NCBI RefSeq assembly: GCF_025642135.1
Contig: NZ_CP106793.1
Coordinates: 8,152,001 to 8,216,000 of the forward strand
Source: Streptomyces cynarae
GTDB taxonomy: Bacteria > Actinomycetota > Actinomycetes > Streptomycetales > Streptomycetaceae
DNA: 64,000 bases
Reading direction: 5' to 3'
The number at the start of each line of letters is the position of its first letter. Position 1 is the first letter of the stretch. The translations under genes were made by a program, and so were the position numbers. This document shows, in pieces, positions 34,986 through 43,187 of this stretch. The notes beneath the pieces are model-generated. The model worked only from the letters and a program-made list of their open reading frames with translations. It was not told the DNA's origin and did no database searches.

Positions 34986-35693
34986 TCAGGTGGTGGCCTG
35001 GCGTTGTGCCGGGCCGAGGTAGGACACAGCGGTCTGTTCGGCGTGCGGGGCGAGGAGGCCCTGGAGTTCGTCGGCTGCGACCTTGAGGAGGTCGCCGTCC
35101 CGGTCGGCGTGGAGGGTTTCCAGGACGAAGGCGACGCGGGTGGAGTCCTCTGTGACGCGGGTGCGGTGGGCGTCGCGGTGGTTCCAGTGGCGGGTCAGGA
35201 CCCCGGTGGTGTCCGTGTAGATGATCTCGCCGGGTTTGGGGTGCTCGACGGTGTCGGGTTCGCCGAGCGGGGTGAAGGACTCGATGCCGTCCGCGTGGCG
35301 GATGTCGACGTCACCGGTGACGTGGTCGAGGTCGAAGGCGCCTGCGGGCAGGCCGTGCCGGACGGAGACGGTGTTGTAGGAGTCGACGGCCGGGTTGATA
35401 CGCGGCAGGCTCCCCCTCTTCGCCAGGCGGCGGCCGAGGGCGTCGACGCTGGGGCGGACGCGGCGCGGGTTGGTGCCGAAGGAGCGGTAGGCGTTGTGCC
35501 AGGCCTCGATGCGGGGGTCGGTCTCGTCGGCGGGCCGCCAGGTGCCGTCGGCGAGCCGTTGCTCCAGTTCCTCCACGGCGGCGGCGGTGTGGGGCCAGGA
35601 TTCACGGACGCGCAGGCCGGTGGCGGTGACCAGGGCGATGAGCGTGTCGGGGAAGGCGTCTGTGACGGCGGGGGCGATGCGGAAGGCGGGCAT
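34986..35693 (-). CDS. B3/B4 (PheRS beta-type) tRNA-binding-domain protein
   Basis: 235 residues, ATG 35693. ESWPHTAAAVEELEQRL, then WHNAYRSFGTNPRRVRPSVDAL, LPRINPAVDSYNTVSVRHGLP and AGAFDLDHVTGDVDIRHADG are the hallmark of the B3/4 domain found in phenylalanyl-tRNA synthetase beta chains, where it edits mischarged tRNA. The stand-alone form is widespread in Streptomyces and may act as a trans-editing or tRNA-checking protein; direct evidence is lacking. The end, SYLGPAQRQATT, stops at 34986, converging on the fucose operon. It belongs with the EamA/PaiB/cupin-regulator group, often seen together. Confidence 0.85.
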   Translation of the reverse strand: MPAFRIAPAVTDAFPDTLIALVTATGLRVRESWPHTAAAVEELEQRLADGTWRPADETDPRIEAWHNAYRSFGTNPRRVRPSVDALGRRLAKRGSLPRINPAVDSYNTVSVRHGLPAGAFDLDHVTGDVDIRHADGIESFTPLGEPDTVEHPKPGEIIYTDTTGVLTRHWNHRDAHRTRVTEDSTRVAFVLETLHADRDGDLLKVAADELQGLLAPHAEQTAVSYLGPAQRQATT

Positions 35694-35726
35694 GGATGGC
35701 GTTTCCGTTTTCTGCGGGTGGGGCGG

Positions 35727-35921
35727 TCAGGACTTCCAGGGGCCGATGCGGTCGAGGCGGCGGAGCTGCCGGCGTGCGGCGGGCACGTCCAGGCCCTGTC
35801 CGCGCTCGGTGAGGCGGTCGGCGACGGCGCTGCGGTGTTCGACGGGCTTGTGGTCGTCGTACTTGGACTTGGCCCGTACGTCGGTGACTTCGAGACGAAG
35901 CCCGCGGATGCCCGACAGCAT
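35727..35921 (-). pseudogene. PaiB-like FMN-binding regulator, C-terminal fragment
   Basis: About 64 residues: MLSGIRGLRLEVTDVRAKSK, then YDDHKPVEHRSAVADRLTERGQG, the conserved end of PaiB-family proteins (GIxGFxIxITxVRAKFKY..N). The first two thirds are missing; immediately upstream the sequence becomes an EamA transporter in another frame. A deletion has joined the two genes near 35925. Confidence 0.75.
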
Positions 35922-35924
35922 CCG

Positions 35925-36231
35925 GCCGCGCGGTCACGGGTGACAGCACGTTCATCGGGCCGATCGCCAGGGTGCGGTGGAGCAGGGCGAACGCGGCGGC
36001 CGAGGCGACCCCGGACGCGCCACCCCAGCCCAGGGCCGCGGAGCTGAACGAGGCGCCGAGCACAGGCCACAGCAGCAGCTCGACCGCGAGACCGGCCGGG
36101 GCCGCGATCATCACGGTACGCAGCACATGAGCTTTTCTGGCGCCGAGACCGCCGAGAAAGTCGGCGCATCCGTACGCGAGTGAGCTGCCCAGGGCCAGCA
36201 GCAAAGCGATCACAGCGCCATCCCTTACCAT
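35925..36231 (-). pseudogene. EamA/DMT-family transporter, N-terminal fragment
   Basis: ATG 36231. About 95 residues with three membrane segments: VIALLLALGSSLAYGCADFLGG, LRTVMIAAPAGLAVELLLWPVLG and GASGVASAAAFALLHRTLAIG, then GPMNVLSPVTA, the standard first third of drug/metabolite exporters. Coding homology ends where the PaiB fragment begins, so 7 of 10 helices are absent. It was divergent to the cupin regulator at 36304, which probably controlled it. Confidence 0.75.
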
Positions 36232-36273
36232 CAATGGAACGACCCCACGGTACGACAGAACGACCGGCAGGAG

Positions 36274-36303
36274 TCAAATCAACTGACCGGACGGTTCATT
36301 TGA
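36274..36303. promoter_or_regulatory. 30-bp imperfect palindrome touching the start codon of the cupin regulator
   Basis: Left arm TCAAATCAACTGACC (36274-36288) and the complement of the right arm (36289-36303) agree at 12 of 15 positions, with TCAAAT/ATTTGA exact at the ends. It ends one base before the ATG at 36304 and lies in the divergent gap, so it is a likely operator for autoregulation. AT content is much above the surroundings. Confidence 0.65.
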
Positions 36304-36915
36304 ATGGCTCGCAGTGAGGATGGTGATCAGGTGGTCGAGACAGCCACAGCCCTGCGGACGGTCGCGCACAACGTCCGGGCGGCCCGCATCCGCGCGGGCC
36401 TGTCCCTGGAGGAACTCAGCCGGCGTGCCCAGGTCAGCAAGGGCGCCCTGGTGGGGCTGGAGAAGGCCCAGGGCAACCCGAACCTGGCCACCTTGGTGCG
36501 GCTGGCCGACACTCTCGGCATTTCGGTGTCCGCCCTGATGCAGGGACCGCCCCAAGGGCGTGTCCGGGTCGTGACGGCCGACGCCGTGGCACCTCTGTGG
36601 ACCGGGGAGCGGGGCAGCGAGGCCCGGCTGATGCTGACGACCTCAGGCCCGGCCCCGGTCGAGGTCTGGCGCTGGCAACTGGAACCGGGTGAGGAATATC
36701 CCAGCCACCCCCACCAGGCCGGAGTCGTGGAAACCGTCAGCGTCACCTCCGGCCGAATGACCCTGCTCGTCGACGGGACCGAGCACACCCTCGAGGCCGG
36801 CCAGACCGCCACATTCGACGGCGACACCTCTCACACCTACCGGGGCTCGGGCACGGAGACCTGCCACCTGATCATGACGGTCCATCTGCCGCCCGGTCCC
36901 GCTCCCACAAACTGA
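36304..36915 (+). CDS. XRE-family regulator with C-terminal cupin domain
   Basis: 203 residues, ATG 36304. HTH_3 at about 18-72: LRTVAHNVRAARIRAGLSLEEL, RRAQVSKGALVGLEKAQGNPNL, ATLVRLADTLGISVSAL. Cupin at about 110-195: WRWQLEPGEEYPSHPHQAGVVE, TSGRMTLLVDGTEHTLEAGQTATFDGDTSHTYRG, with His, His and Glu for a metal or small-ligand pocket. Such regulators repress neighbouring small catabolic or export genes and respond to a ligand in the cupin. The divergent partner (EamA) is broken, so the regulator may now act only on itself. Confidence 0.88.
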   Translation: MARSEDGDQVVETATALRTVAHNVRAARIRAGLSLEELSRRAQVSKGALVGLEKAQGNPNLATLVRLADTLGISVSALMQGPPQGRVRVVTADAVAPLWTGERGSEARLMLTTSGPAPVEVWRWQLEPGEEYPSHPHQAGVVETVSVTSGRMTLLVDGTEHTLEAGQTATFDGDTSHTYRGSGTETCHLIMTVHLPPGPAPTN

Positions 36916-36982
36916 TCTGCGTGGCGCACCGTTGACGGACGAGGCCGGCGACCGGTTCCCGGGCGGCCTTGGTGATGCGGCG

Positions 36983-37387
36983 TCAGCGGCCGGGTACGGC
37001 CAGGTCGCCCTCGGTGTACTGGGCGCGTCCGAAGCCGAACGACCAGTCCTGAGGGCCGTTCTCCACGATGCCGATGAAGACGTCCTCACCGCTGATGCCG
37101 AGGGGTTCGAGCTGCTCGGCGATCGTGTGAAAGAGGCGTTGCTTGACTTCGGTGGTGCGTCCCGACTGGGTGAAGATCTGGATCATCACCAGCCGGTCGC
37201 TTCGTTCGAAGCCGAGGCCGGCGTCCAGGGCGATGACGTGATCCGCGTCGTGCTCGGTGATGATCTGGAACCTGTTCCGCTCGGGGATGTCCAGCACATC
37301 CAGGAGCGCCTGGTGCGTCGCGTCGGCGATCGCCCTCACCTCATCGGGACGACGGCCGCGGATGAGATCGATTCGTACGAATGGCAT
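36983..37387 (-). CDS. Tautomerase-family protein
   Basis: 134 residues, ATG 37387. MPFVRIDLIRGRRPDEVRAI gives Pro2, the catalytic base of tautomerases, followed by ADATHQALLDVLDIPERNRF, DRLVMIQIFTQSGRTTEVKQ and LEPLGISGEDVFIGIVENGPQDWSFG. The length is about twice that of 4-oxalocrotonate tautomerase and fits the MSAD/longer monocistronic subgroup that isomerises unsaturated keto acids or dehalogenates them. It lies 76 bases downstream of the MBL gene on the same strand. Substrate unknown. Confidence 0.85.
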   Translation of the reverse strand: MPFVRIDLIRGRRPDEVRAIADATHQALLDVLDIPERNRFQIITEHDADHVIALDAGLGFERSDRLVMIQIFTQSGRTTEVKQRLFHTIAEQLEPLGISGEDVFIGIVENGPQDWSFGFGRAQYTEGDLAVPGR

Positions 37388-37436
37388 GCGTGTCGTTCCT
37401 TGCAGTCCTGTCGCTGATGTGTGCGTCGGTGAGGGC

Positions 37437-37476
37437 GGGTCAGCGGGTCAGCGGGTCAGCGGGTCAGCGGGTCAGC
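37437..37476. repeat. Five tandem copies of an 8-bp repeat covering the stop of the MBL gene
   Basis: GGGTCAGC is repeated five times exactly. The stop codon of the minus-strand MBL gene lies inside it at 37464-37466. Since 8 is not a multiple of 3, copy-number change upstream of that stop could shift the last codons. Confidence 0.85.
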
Positions 37477-38279
37477 TGCACCCATGTTCCGTGGGGCGCG
37501 ACGCGCAGCACGGAGGACAGGCCGGCCTCGTGGAAGGCCAGCTCGATCTCCGCCAGTCCCTCGGAGAAGTGGGCCCAGGCGTCATAGTGGGCCGGGACGA
37601 CGGTGTCCGCGCCCAGGACGGCTGCCGCGGCAGCGGCGGCTCGGCTGTCCAGGGACAGTGGACGGCCGTCGAACTTCGCCGGGACGCGTGCCGCTCCCAC
37701 GTGCAGGACGGCCGCGTCGATGTCGGGCACCCGGCGGGAGATTTCCGCGACCGTGCGGATCGAGGCGTTGTCGCCGCTCACATACACGGTGGGAAGCCCT
37801 TGCCCGGACAGCACGAACCCGATGACCTCGCAGTTGACGTTCCCGTCGGCGTCCCGCTCGCCGTCCTCGGGGCCGTGGACCGCGGGGACCGCCAGCACGG
37901 TCAGGTCGCCGCCGCCGTCCGCGCGGGGCACGGAGTGACTGGTCCACGGTGCGAGGCCGACTGCCGGTGATCCCAGCCGGCCGGCGGCCAGGGGGCCGGT
38001 GAGCACCAGGGGGGCGGCCTTCGCGAACGCGCGGCCACGCTCATCGAGGTTGTCCGGATGCGTGTCGTGGCTGACCAGAACGAGGTCGGCCCGCCCCACG
38101 CCGTCCTCGCCGACGGCAGGGTCGGCCGTCTTGGTGAGATACCCGTGGGGACCCGCGTCGTCGAAGGTCGGATCACTGACGATGCGCAGTCCGCCGAGGT
38201 CGATCACGGCCGTCGGGCCACCCAGGACGGTGACCGCGGATTCCTGTCGGGACAGACCTGTGCTCAGGGTTTCGCTCAT
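37464..38279 (-). CDS. MBL-fold metal-dependent hydrolase (UlaG-like)
   Basis: 271 residues, ATG 38279. The zinc motif reads LVLVSHDTHPDNLDERGR near 66-80, the HxHxDN form, where the first His, second His and Asp are ligands. Later motifs: VLAVPAVHGPE (His), TVYVSGDNAS (Asp near 167), VVPAHYDAWAHFSEG (His). The sequence before, TAVIDLGGLRIVSDPTFD, is usual for the UlaG-like branch, which includes lactonases and N-acyl-phosphatidylethanolamine-hydrolase-like enzymes. Function unknown. It precedes the tautomerase gene and may form an operon with it. Confidence 0.85.
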   Translation of the reverse strand: MSETLSTGLSRQESAVTVLGGPTAVIDLGGLRIVSDPTFDDAGPHGYLTKTADPAVGEDGVGRADLVLVSHDTHPDNLDERGRAFAKAAPLVLTGPLAAGRLGSPAVGLAPWTSHSVPRADGGGDLTVLAVPAVHGPEDGERDADGNVNCEVIGFVLSGQGLPTVYVSGDNASIRTVAEISRRVPDIDAAVLHVGAARVPAKFDGRPLSLDSRAAAAAAAVLGADTVVPAHYDAWAHFSEGLAEIELAFHEAGLSSVLRVAPHGTWVQLTR

Positions 38280-38315
38280 GCCGTCGACGCTAATGACTCC
38301 GCGCCCTTGGCAGAA

Positions 38316-38350
38316 ATGCCTGTGGTGGCCTGTCCATGCCGGTCAGGCAT
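38316..38350. promoter_or_regulatory. Inverted repeat upstream of the MBL hydrolase gene
   Basis: ATGCCTG (38316-38322) and CAGGCAT (38344-38350) are exact reverse complements with 21 bases between, 37-71 bases upstream of the MBL start. Possible regulator site; a LysR remnant adjoins it. Confidence 0.4.
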
Positions 38351-38376
38351 ACATTCAGCTCGTTGGACCGCTGTGA

Positions 38377-38680
38377 TCATTCCAGGGTGGCGGCCGACAG
38401 GGCGGCGTCCAGGAACCGGCGGATCAGCGTCCGCTGCGCGTCGGGGAAGTGGACGAGGCTGACAGGGCTGGGCGGTGCGTTGGTGAGGGGGACGAAGCGC
38501 AGGGCGGGGTGCTGGGTACGGCGCTGTGCGACCTCGGGGACGATGCCGATGCCGCGGTTGGCGGCCACCGTCTCCAGCCATTCGTCGTAGTTGGCCGTTT
38601 CGACGATCTTGGCCGGGCGCTCGTCCGTCGGCCACGACCAGGGGCCGGTCGTACCGCTGACCGTAGATCGCCCTGTCCAT
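38377..38680 (-). pseudogene. LysR-family regulator, C-terminal fragment
   Basis: About 95 residues: VETANYDEWLETVAANRGIG, then IVPEVAQRRTQHPALRFVPL and PSPVSLVHFPDAQRTLIRRFLDAAL, the last third of a LysR co-inducer domain. The DNA-binding N-terminus is gone; at about 38685 the sequence changes to a fragment of a transporter on the other strand. Confidence 0.7.
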
Positions 38681-38691
38681 CGGCGCCCACC

Positions 38692-38901
38692 TTCGAGTAC
38701 CCCCACGCCGTGGCCCTGGTGACCGCCGGATACAGCGCTGGCCAGATCCTCGGTCCGCTGCTCGCCGCCCCACTGCTGAGCCACGGCTGCCACCAGGCGC
38801 TTCTGCTGGGCAGTGCGCTGGTCGTCGCCGCCGCGGTCGCGGCCGCCGCCGTCTGCGTCCGCTTCCCGCACCACCTCGGCCCCGCGACCTCGGCGGCCTG
38901 A
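38692..38901 (+). pseudogene. MFS-type transporter, C-terminal fragment
   Basis: About 69 residues: FEYPHAVALVTAGYSAGQIL, GPLLAAPLLSHGCHQALLLG and SALVVAAAVAAAAVCVRFPHHL, two membrane helices typical of the end of YbfB/YjiJ-like MFS proteins. The rest is missing. The junction with the LysR fragment marks a deletion. Confidence 0.6.
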
Positions 38902-39022
38902 CGCCCCTACGTCCAGGAGGAGTCGCCTCCAAGGACGCTCCCCGCGCAGCTCAGGACCGCAGCGAGGGGTACAACCCCGCCACCCGTTGCCGACCACCGA
39001 TCCCGGTCACAGGCCGGTCGCG

Positions 39023-40021
39023 TCAGCTGCGTGGCCGGGGCGTGAACCCGGCCTTCTCGTAGGCGGTGTCGATGAGCCGCATCGTCGACAGCGCGTCGTC
39101 CGCGTCCAGAGGCAGCGGCTGCCCGCCCCGCACCCGGGCCGCGAACGCCTCGAGCTGGTAGGTGTACGAGGACCTGCGTCCCAGCTCCTCCGTCCGTTCG
39201 CCGCTGTCCGTGCGCACCACGACCCGGTCGTCCTGGTGCGGCAGTACGAAGTCGAGCGCCGTGGCCTCACCCCGGGTGCCGACCAGCCGGCACGTCGCCT
39301 GCCAGGTGCCGTGCACCATGGAACAACGCGCGGTACCGGTGGCGCCGCCGGGGAAGGCCAGCTCCGTGTCCAGCCAGGCGTCGACGCCCGGAGCCTGCGG
39401 CCGTTCCCCACCGCGTGCCGAGACCACCTCGGGGGCGCCGCCGGCCCACGGGGCGAGCATCCGCTGGGCGTGCAGGGCGTAGCAGCCCAGGTCCATCACG
39501 GCGCCGCCGGCCAGCGCGAGTGACCAGCGCACGTCGTCGTCCGGGGGCGGGGGCATGGCCACCACCGTCTCCACATGCCGCAGTTCGCCGAGTTCCCCGG
39601 AGGCGAGCAGTTCGTGCAGCCGCCGGGTGACCGGGTGGAAGAGGTAGTGGAAGCCCTCCATGAACACCGTGCCCGCCAACGCCGCCGCGTCGCGTACCTC
39701 GGCGGCCTCCTCGGCGTTGCTCGCGGACGGCTTCTCGGTCAGCACATGCTTGCCCGCCTTCAGCGCCGCCAGGTTCCAGGGGCCGTGCAGGCCGTTGGCG
39801 AGCGGGTTGTAGACGACGTCGACCTCGGGATCGGCGACGAGATCGGCGTACGAGCCGACGACCCGCTCCACGCCGTGGGCGTCGGCGAACGCCTGCGCCC
39901 GGTCCCGGTCACGCGCGGCCACCGCGACCAGACGGTGGCCGCCCGCGCGGGCCGGGGCCACGAGCGCCATGTCGGTGATGCGGGCCGCACCCAGCAGGCC
40001 GATCCTCAGCGGTTCGCTCAT
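39023..40021 (-). CDS. Gfo/Idh/MocA-family oxidoreductase (downstream copy)
   Basis: 332 residues, ATG 40021, three bases after the stop of a second family member. RIGLLGAARITDMALVAPARAGGH (NAD(P) fold), YNPLANGLHGPWNLAALKAGKHVLTEKPSASNAEEA with the catalytic EKP Lys near 94, and LDFVLPHQDDRVVVRT in the C-terminal sheet. These enzymes oxidise or reduce cyclic polyols and sugars. The family's usual His after the helical segment is replaced by a DLGCYALHAQRML stretch, common in the xylose/trans-dihydrodiol dehydrogenase branch. Last gene of the PhyH-SDR-Gfo/Idh cluster. Confidence 0.85.
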   Translation of the reverse strand: MSEPLRIGLLGAARITDMALVAPARAGGHRLVAVAARDRDRAQAFADAHGVERVVGSYADLVADPEVDVVYNPLANGLHGPWNLAALKAGKHVLTEKPSASNAEEAAEVRDAAALAGTVFMEGFHYLFHPVTRRLHELLASGELGELRHVETVVAMPPPPDDDVRWSLALAGGAVMDLGCYALHAQRMLAPWAGGAPEVVSARGGERPQAPGVDAWLDTELAFPGGATGTARCSMVHGTWQATCRLVGTRGEATALDFVLPHQDDRVVVRTDSGERTEELGRRSSYTYQLEAFAARVRGGQPLPLDADDALSTMRLIDTAYEKAGFTPRPRS

Positions 40022-40024
40022 GCC

Positions 40025-41044
40025 TCACTTCACCTCGTCCATGCCCTGGCGCACCTCGTCCATTCGCACCGGTCGGTGCTCCGCCAGCGACAGCGTGCAG
40101 GCCTCGGCGACCCAGCTCGCCTCGATGGCGTCGGCCACCGTACACGGTGAGGGCCTGCGGCCCGCCACCATCTCGGTGAACGCGGCGAGTTCGGCGCGGT
40201 AGGCGTCCGCGAAGCGGTCCATGAAGAAGTGGTGCGGGGCACCGGCCGGGAAGGTGGCGCCCGGCTCCACGGACCGCAGCGGCAGCTTGTCCTCCAGGCC
40301 CACGGCGATGCTGTCCTTCATGCCGTGCAGCTCCAGACGTACGTCGTATCCGCGCGCGTTGTGCCGGGAGTTGGAGATCACGGCGAGGGTGCCGTCGTCC
40401 AGGGTGAGGATCGCGGAGGCGGTGTCGACGTCGCCCGCGGCCGCGATGTACGCGGCACCGCGGTTGCCGCCGGCCGCGTACACCTCGGTGACCTCCCGCC
40501 CGGTCACCCAGCGCACGATGTCGAAGTCGTGCACGGAGCAGTCGCGGAAGATGCCCCCGGACACCGCGATGTACGCCTCCGGCGGCGGCGCCGGGTCCAG
40601 GGTGGTGGAGCGCACGGTGTGCAGCGCGCCGAGTTCACCGGCGAGGACCGCCTCGCGCGCCGCGACACAGCCCGCGTCGAAGCGCCGGTTGTAGCCGATC
40701 TGCACCTCGACGCCGCTGTCCCGCACCGCGCGCAGCACGGTCAGGCTCTCCTCGACGGTCTTCGCCACCGGCTTCTCGCAGAAGACGGGGATGCCCGCCT
40801 CGGCGGCGGCGAGGATCAGCGCCGGGTGGGCGTCCGTGGCGGCGGCGATCACGACGCCGTCGACCCCGGCGGCGAGGAGCGCCTCGGGAGAGTCGACCGC
40901 CCTCGCCCCGAAACGCTCCGCCGCCGACGCGGTGGCCGCGGCCACGGGATCGGTGACCACCAGGGAGTCCACCGTGTCCAGTGCGGCGAGGGTGGCGGCG
41001 TGGAAGGCGCCGATTCGGCCGAGGCCCAGGATGCCGATACGCAT
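40025..41044 (-). CDS. Gfo/Idh/MocA-family oxidoreductase, inositol-2-dehydrogenase-like
   Basis: ATG 41044 with GGAGC upstream; the frame opens further without homology. 339 residues: MRIGILGLGRIGAFHAATLA, GIPVFCEKPVAKTVEESLTVL (catalytic Lys near 96), VQIGYNRRFDAGCVAAREAVLAGELGAL, and GGIFRDCSVHDFDIVRWVTGREVTEVYA with the Asp-His pair conserved in myo-inositol dehydrogenases (IolG). The EKPVA and HDxDxxRW combination makes an inositol-type or related polyol dehydrogenase the best guess. Lies 76 bases after the SDR gene and 3 bases before another family member, so a four-gene operon with both is likely. Confidence 0.88.
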   Translation of the reverse strand: MRIGILGLGRIGAFHAATLAALDTVDSLVVTDPVAAATASAAERFGARAVDSPEALLAAGVDGVVIAAATDAHPALILAAAEAGIPVFCEKPVAKTVEESLTVLRAVRDSGVEVQIGYNRRFDAGCVAAREAVLAGELGALHTVRSTTLDPAPPPEAYIAVSGGIFRDCSVHDFDIVRWVTGREVTEVYAAGGNRGAAYIAAAGDVDTASAILTLDDGTLAVISNSRHNARGYDVRLELHGMKDSIAVGLEDKLPLRSVEPGATFPAGAPHHFFMDRFADAYRAELAAFTEMVAGRRPSPCTVADAIEASWVAEACTLSLAEHRPVRMDEVRQGMDEVK

Positions 41045-41120
41045 GGGAAGTTGCTCCAATGAACGAGGTGCGACAACTGACGGGGGTGAGGGCTGAAGGG
41101 TGAGGGCTGAGGGGGAGGAT

Positions 41121-41882
41121 TCAGTCAAGTCCGCCGAAGACGATCTGGTCCCAGTCGATCACCGAACCGGTCACCACGCCGCTGCGGTCGGAGAGCAGGA
41201 AGACGACGAAGTCGGCGATCTCGTCGACCTGCCCGAGCTTGCCCATCGGCACGGCCTCGGCCGCCTTATCACGCCAGTCGTCCCCGGCGCCGTGGAAGGC
41301 GCGCTGGACCGCGTCCTCGCCCTCGGTGTCCGTCCAGCCGATGTTCAGTCCGTTGATCCGGACCCGGTCCCAGCGGTGCGCGTGCGCGGCGTTGCGGGTG
41401 AGCCCCACCAGGCCGGCCTTGGCGGCGACGTACGGGGCGAGGAACGGCTGCCCGCCGTGGGCCGAGGAAGTGATGATGTTGACGACGGTGCCGGGCGCCC
41501 CGCGGTCCACCATGTTCCGCACGGCCGCCTGCATCGCGAAGAACGGCGCCCGCAGATTGATCGCGACGTGCGCGTCGAAGAGTTCCAGCGTGGTGTCCAG
41601 CAGCGAACCGCGCGAGGTCAGCCCGGCCGCGTTCACCAGACAGTCGATCCTGCCGTGCAGGTCCACGACCTGTTCCACGCTGCCGCGCGCCTCGGCCGGA
41701 TCCGCGAGGTCCGCACGCACGAAGACGGCGCCGGTCTCCTTCGCGAACGCCTCGCCGGCGTCGGTCCGGCGCCCGGTGAAGACCACGCGCGCCCCTTCAC
41801 GCAGGGCCGCCCGGACGACACCGGCGCCGACACCCTGGCTCCCGCCGTTGACGAGGACGACCTTGTCCTGAAGCAGTCCCAT
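41121..41882 (-). CDS. Short-chain dehydrogenase/reductase of the LacI-linked cluster
   Basis: ATG 41882 preceded by AGGGAATG; 253 residues. GLLQDKVVLVNGGSQGVGAGVVRAALREG with the GxxxGxG motif at 13-19, VNAAGLTSRG, a Ser in NIITSSAHGG near 142, PYVAAKAGLVGL (Tyr and Lys about 157 and 161), and VVTGSVIDWDQIVFGGLD at the end. Strand-2 reads VVFTGRRTD, an NADP-type loop. Probable oxidation or reduction of a polyol-derived keto compound. Starts 11 bases after the PhyH-like gene, so translation is probably coupled. Confidence 0.88.
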   Translation of the reverse strand: MGLLQDKVVLVNGGSQGVGAGVVRAALREGARVVFTGRRTDAGEAFAKETGAVFVRADLADPAEARGSVEQVVDLHGRIDCLVNAAGLTSRGSLLDTTLELFDAHVAINLRAPFFAMQAAVRNMVDRGAPGTVVNIITSSAHGGQPFLAPYVAAKAGLVGLTRNAAHAHRWDRVRINGLNIGWTDTEGEDAVQRAFHGAGDDWRDKAAEAVPMGKLGQVDEIADFVVFLLSDRSGVVTGSVIDWDQIVFGGLD

Positions 41883-41893
41883 GTCATTCCCTG

Positions 41894-43057
41894 TCAGATC
41901 CGACGGCGCTCGGCGGCGGCCCGCAGTTCCTGCCGCAGCCGCTCCGGGCTCCAGTCCTCGGCCACGGCCCGCCACACCGTCTCTGCCTGTGAGGGCGGTG
42001 CCAGCCCGCCGACCGGCGGGTCCAGGTCCAGATTGGTCGGGAACGGATAGCCCTCGGCGCAGGCGGCGACCACCCGGCGCAGCCAGTCCCCGTCGGCGCC
42101 CTCGGCCTTGCGCCTCAGCAGCACCGGATAGACCGCGTTCGACACCGCCTCGCGGTCGACGGTCTCCATGGCGCGGCCGAAGGCGGAGGAGATCTGCAGC
42201 AGGTTCGCCATCCGCCGGATGTCCGCGGATCTGTTGTGGCCGGCGGCGTGGAAGAGCGCCGGGTTGAAGAAGACCGCGTCCCCCTTCTGAAGGGGCAGTT
42301 GGACGTGGTGCTCCTCGAAGTACGCGATGAACTCCGGCCGCCGCCAGGCCAGGTAGCCGGGCTCGTACCTCTGCGAGTGCGGCAGGTACAGCGTGGGTCC
42401 CGACTCCACGGGCATGTCGCAGTGCGCCACCGCGCCCTGCAGGGTCAGCACGGGGGAGAGCCGGTGGACGTGGGCCGGGTAGCGGGCCGCCTGCTCCTGG
42501 CGCAGGAACCCGAGGTGGTAGTCGCGGTGCACGCTCTGCGCCGCCCCGCCCGGGTTGACCTGGTTGATCTGCGAGGTGATCTGGTAGCCGGGGCCGAGCC
42601 AGGCCCCGGAGATCAGCGCCAGCATGTCGTTGCCGTAGTAGTCGGCGAACGTCACCGGATCGTGCGCGGCCATCTTGTCGAGCGCGTTCCACACCCGGTC
42701 GTTGGCGCCGGGCTTGGCGAAGTGGTCACCGCGGGCGGTGCCGGCCGCGCGCTCCCGCTCGATCAACGCGGTGAAGACGGCGCTCGCACGGTCCACCACA
42801 TCGAGGTCGGGGAACGCGCGCTTGAGCACCACGATCCCGGGCCCGTCCAGCAGGGCCCGCACCCACTCGGTCCGTACCTGCTCCGGTCCGGCGGCCCGCA
42901 GCCGGTCGCTGTCGTACACGAGGACGTTCCGCTCGACCCCGTCGGCGAGCGGGTATTCGGCCGGATCGGTGCGCTCGTCGACCAGGGAACGGAAGGCGTC
43001 GAGGTCGCAGTCCTCCTCGCGCAGCCAGATCCCGGGTCCCGCGGTGGTGAGAGACAT
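41894..43057 (-). CDS. Phytanoyl-CoA-dioxygenase-family Fe(II)/2-oxoglutarate enzyme
   Basis: ATG 43057 with AAAGGA upstream; the 409-residue frame is longer but the first 22 residues are not homologous. 387 residues. The metal triad is visible as SVHRDYHLGF (His and Asp near 199-201) and FFNPALFHAAGHNRS (His near 270). LALISGAWLGPGYQITSQINQVNPGG and LPHSQRYEPGY support a PhyH-type jelly roll. Such enzymes hydroxylate small molecules using O2 and 2-oxoglutarate. First gene of the operon, divergent to the LacI regulator; with the SDR and two Gfo/Idh genes it probably degrades a cyclitol or sugar derivative. Confidence 0.85.
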   Translation of the reverse strand: MSLTTAGPGIWLREEDCDLDAFRSLVDERTDPAEYPLADGVERNVLVYDSDRLRAAGPEQVRTEWVRALLDGPGIVVLKRAFPDLDVVDRASAVFTALIERERAAGTARGDHFAKPGANDRVWNALDKMAAHDPVTFADYYGNDMLALISGAWLGPGYQITSQINQVNPGGAAQSVHRDYHLGFLRQEQAARYPAHVHRLSPVLTLQGAVAHCDMPVESGPTLYLPHSQRYEPGYLAWRRPEFIAYFEEHHVQLPLQKGDAVFFNPALFHAAGHNRSADIRRMANLLQISSAFGRAMETVDREAVSNAVYPVLLRRKAEGADGDWLRRVVAACAEGYPFPTNLDLDPPVGGLAPPSQAETVWRAVAEDWSPERLRQELRAAAERRRI

Positions 43058-43113
43058 CGCGGAGTCCTTTCGCCGTGCCGTCGTTTCCGCCAGTCTTGTG
43101 AACCCGGGCCCCT

Positions 43114-43148
43114 CAATCAACAATCAGGAGACCATCAAAAAACCATCA
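43114..43148. promoter_or_regulatory. AT-rich stretch with phased direct repeats in the divergent LacI/PhyH gap
   Basis: CAATCA occurs at 43114 and 43121, and ACCATCA at 43131 and 43142, the latter exactly 11 bases (one helical turn) apart, in the 130-base divergent gap. Very unlike the GC-rich surroundings. Plausible operator for the LacI-family protein, but no clean palindrome. Confidence 0.4.
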
Positions 43149-43187
43149 TCACAGGCCATCCACCTTCCTCCACTTCCGGGAACAGCC

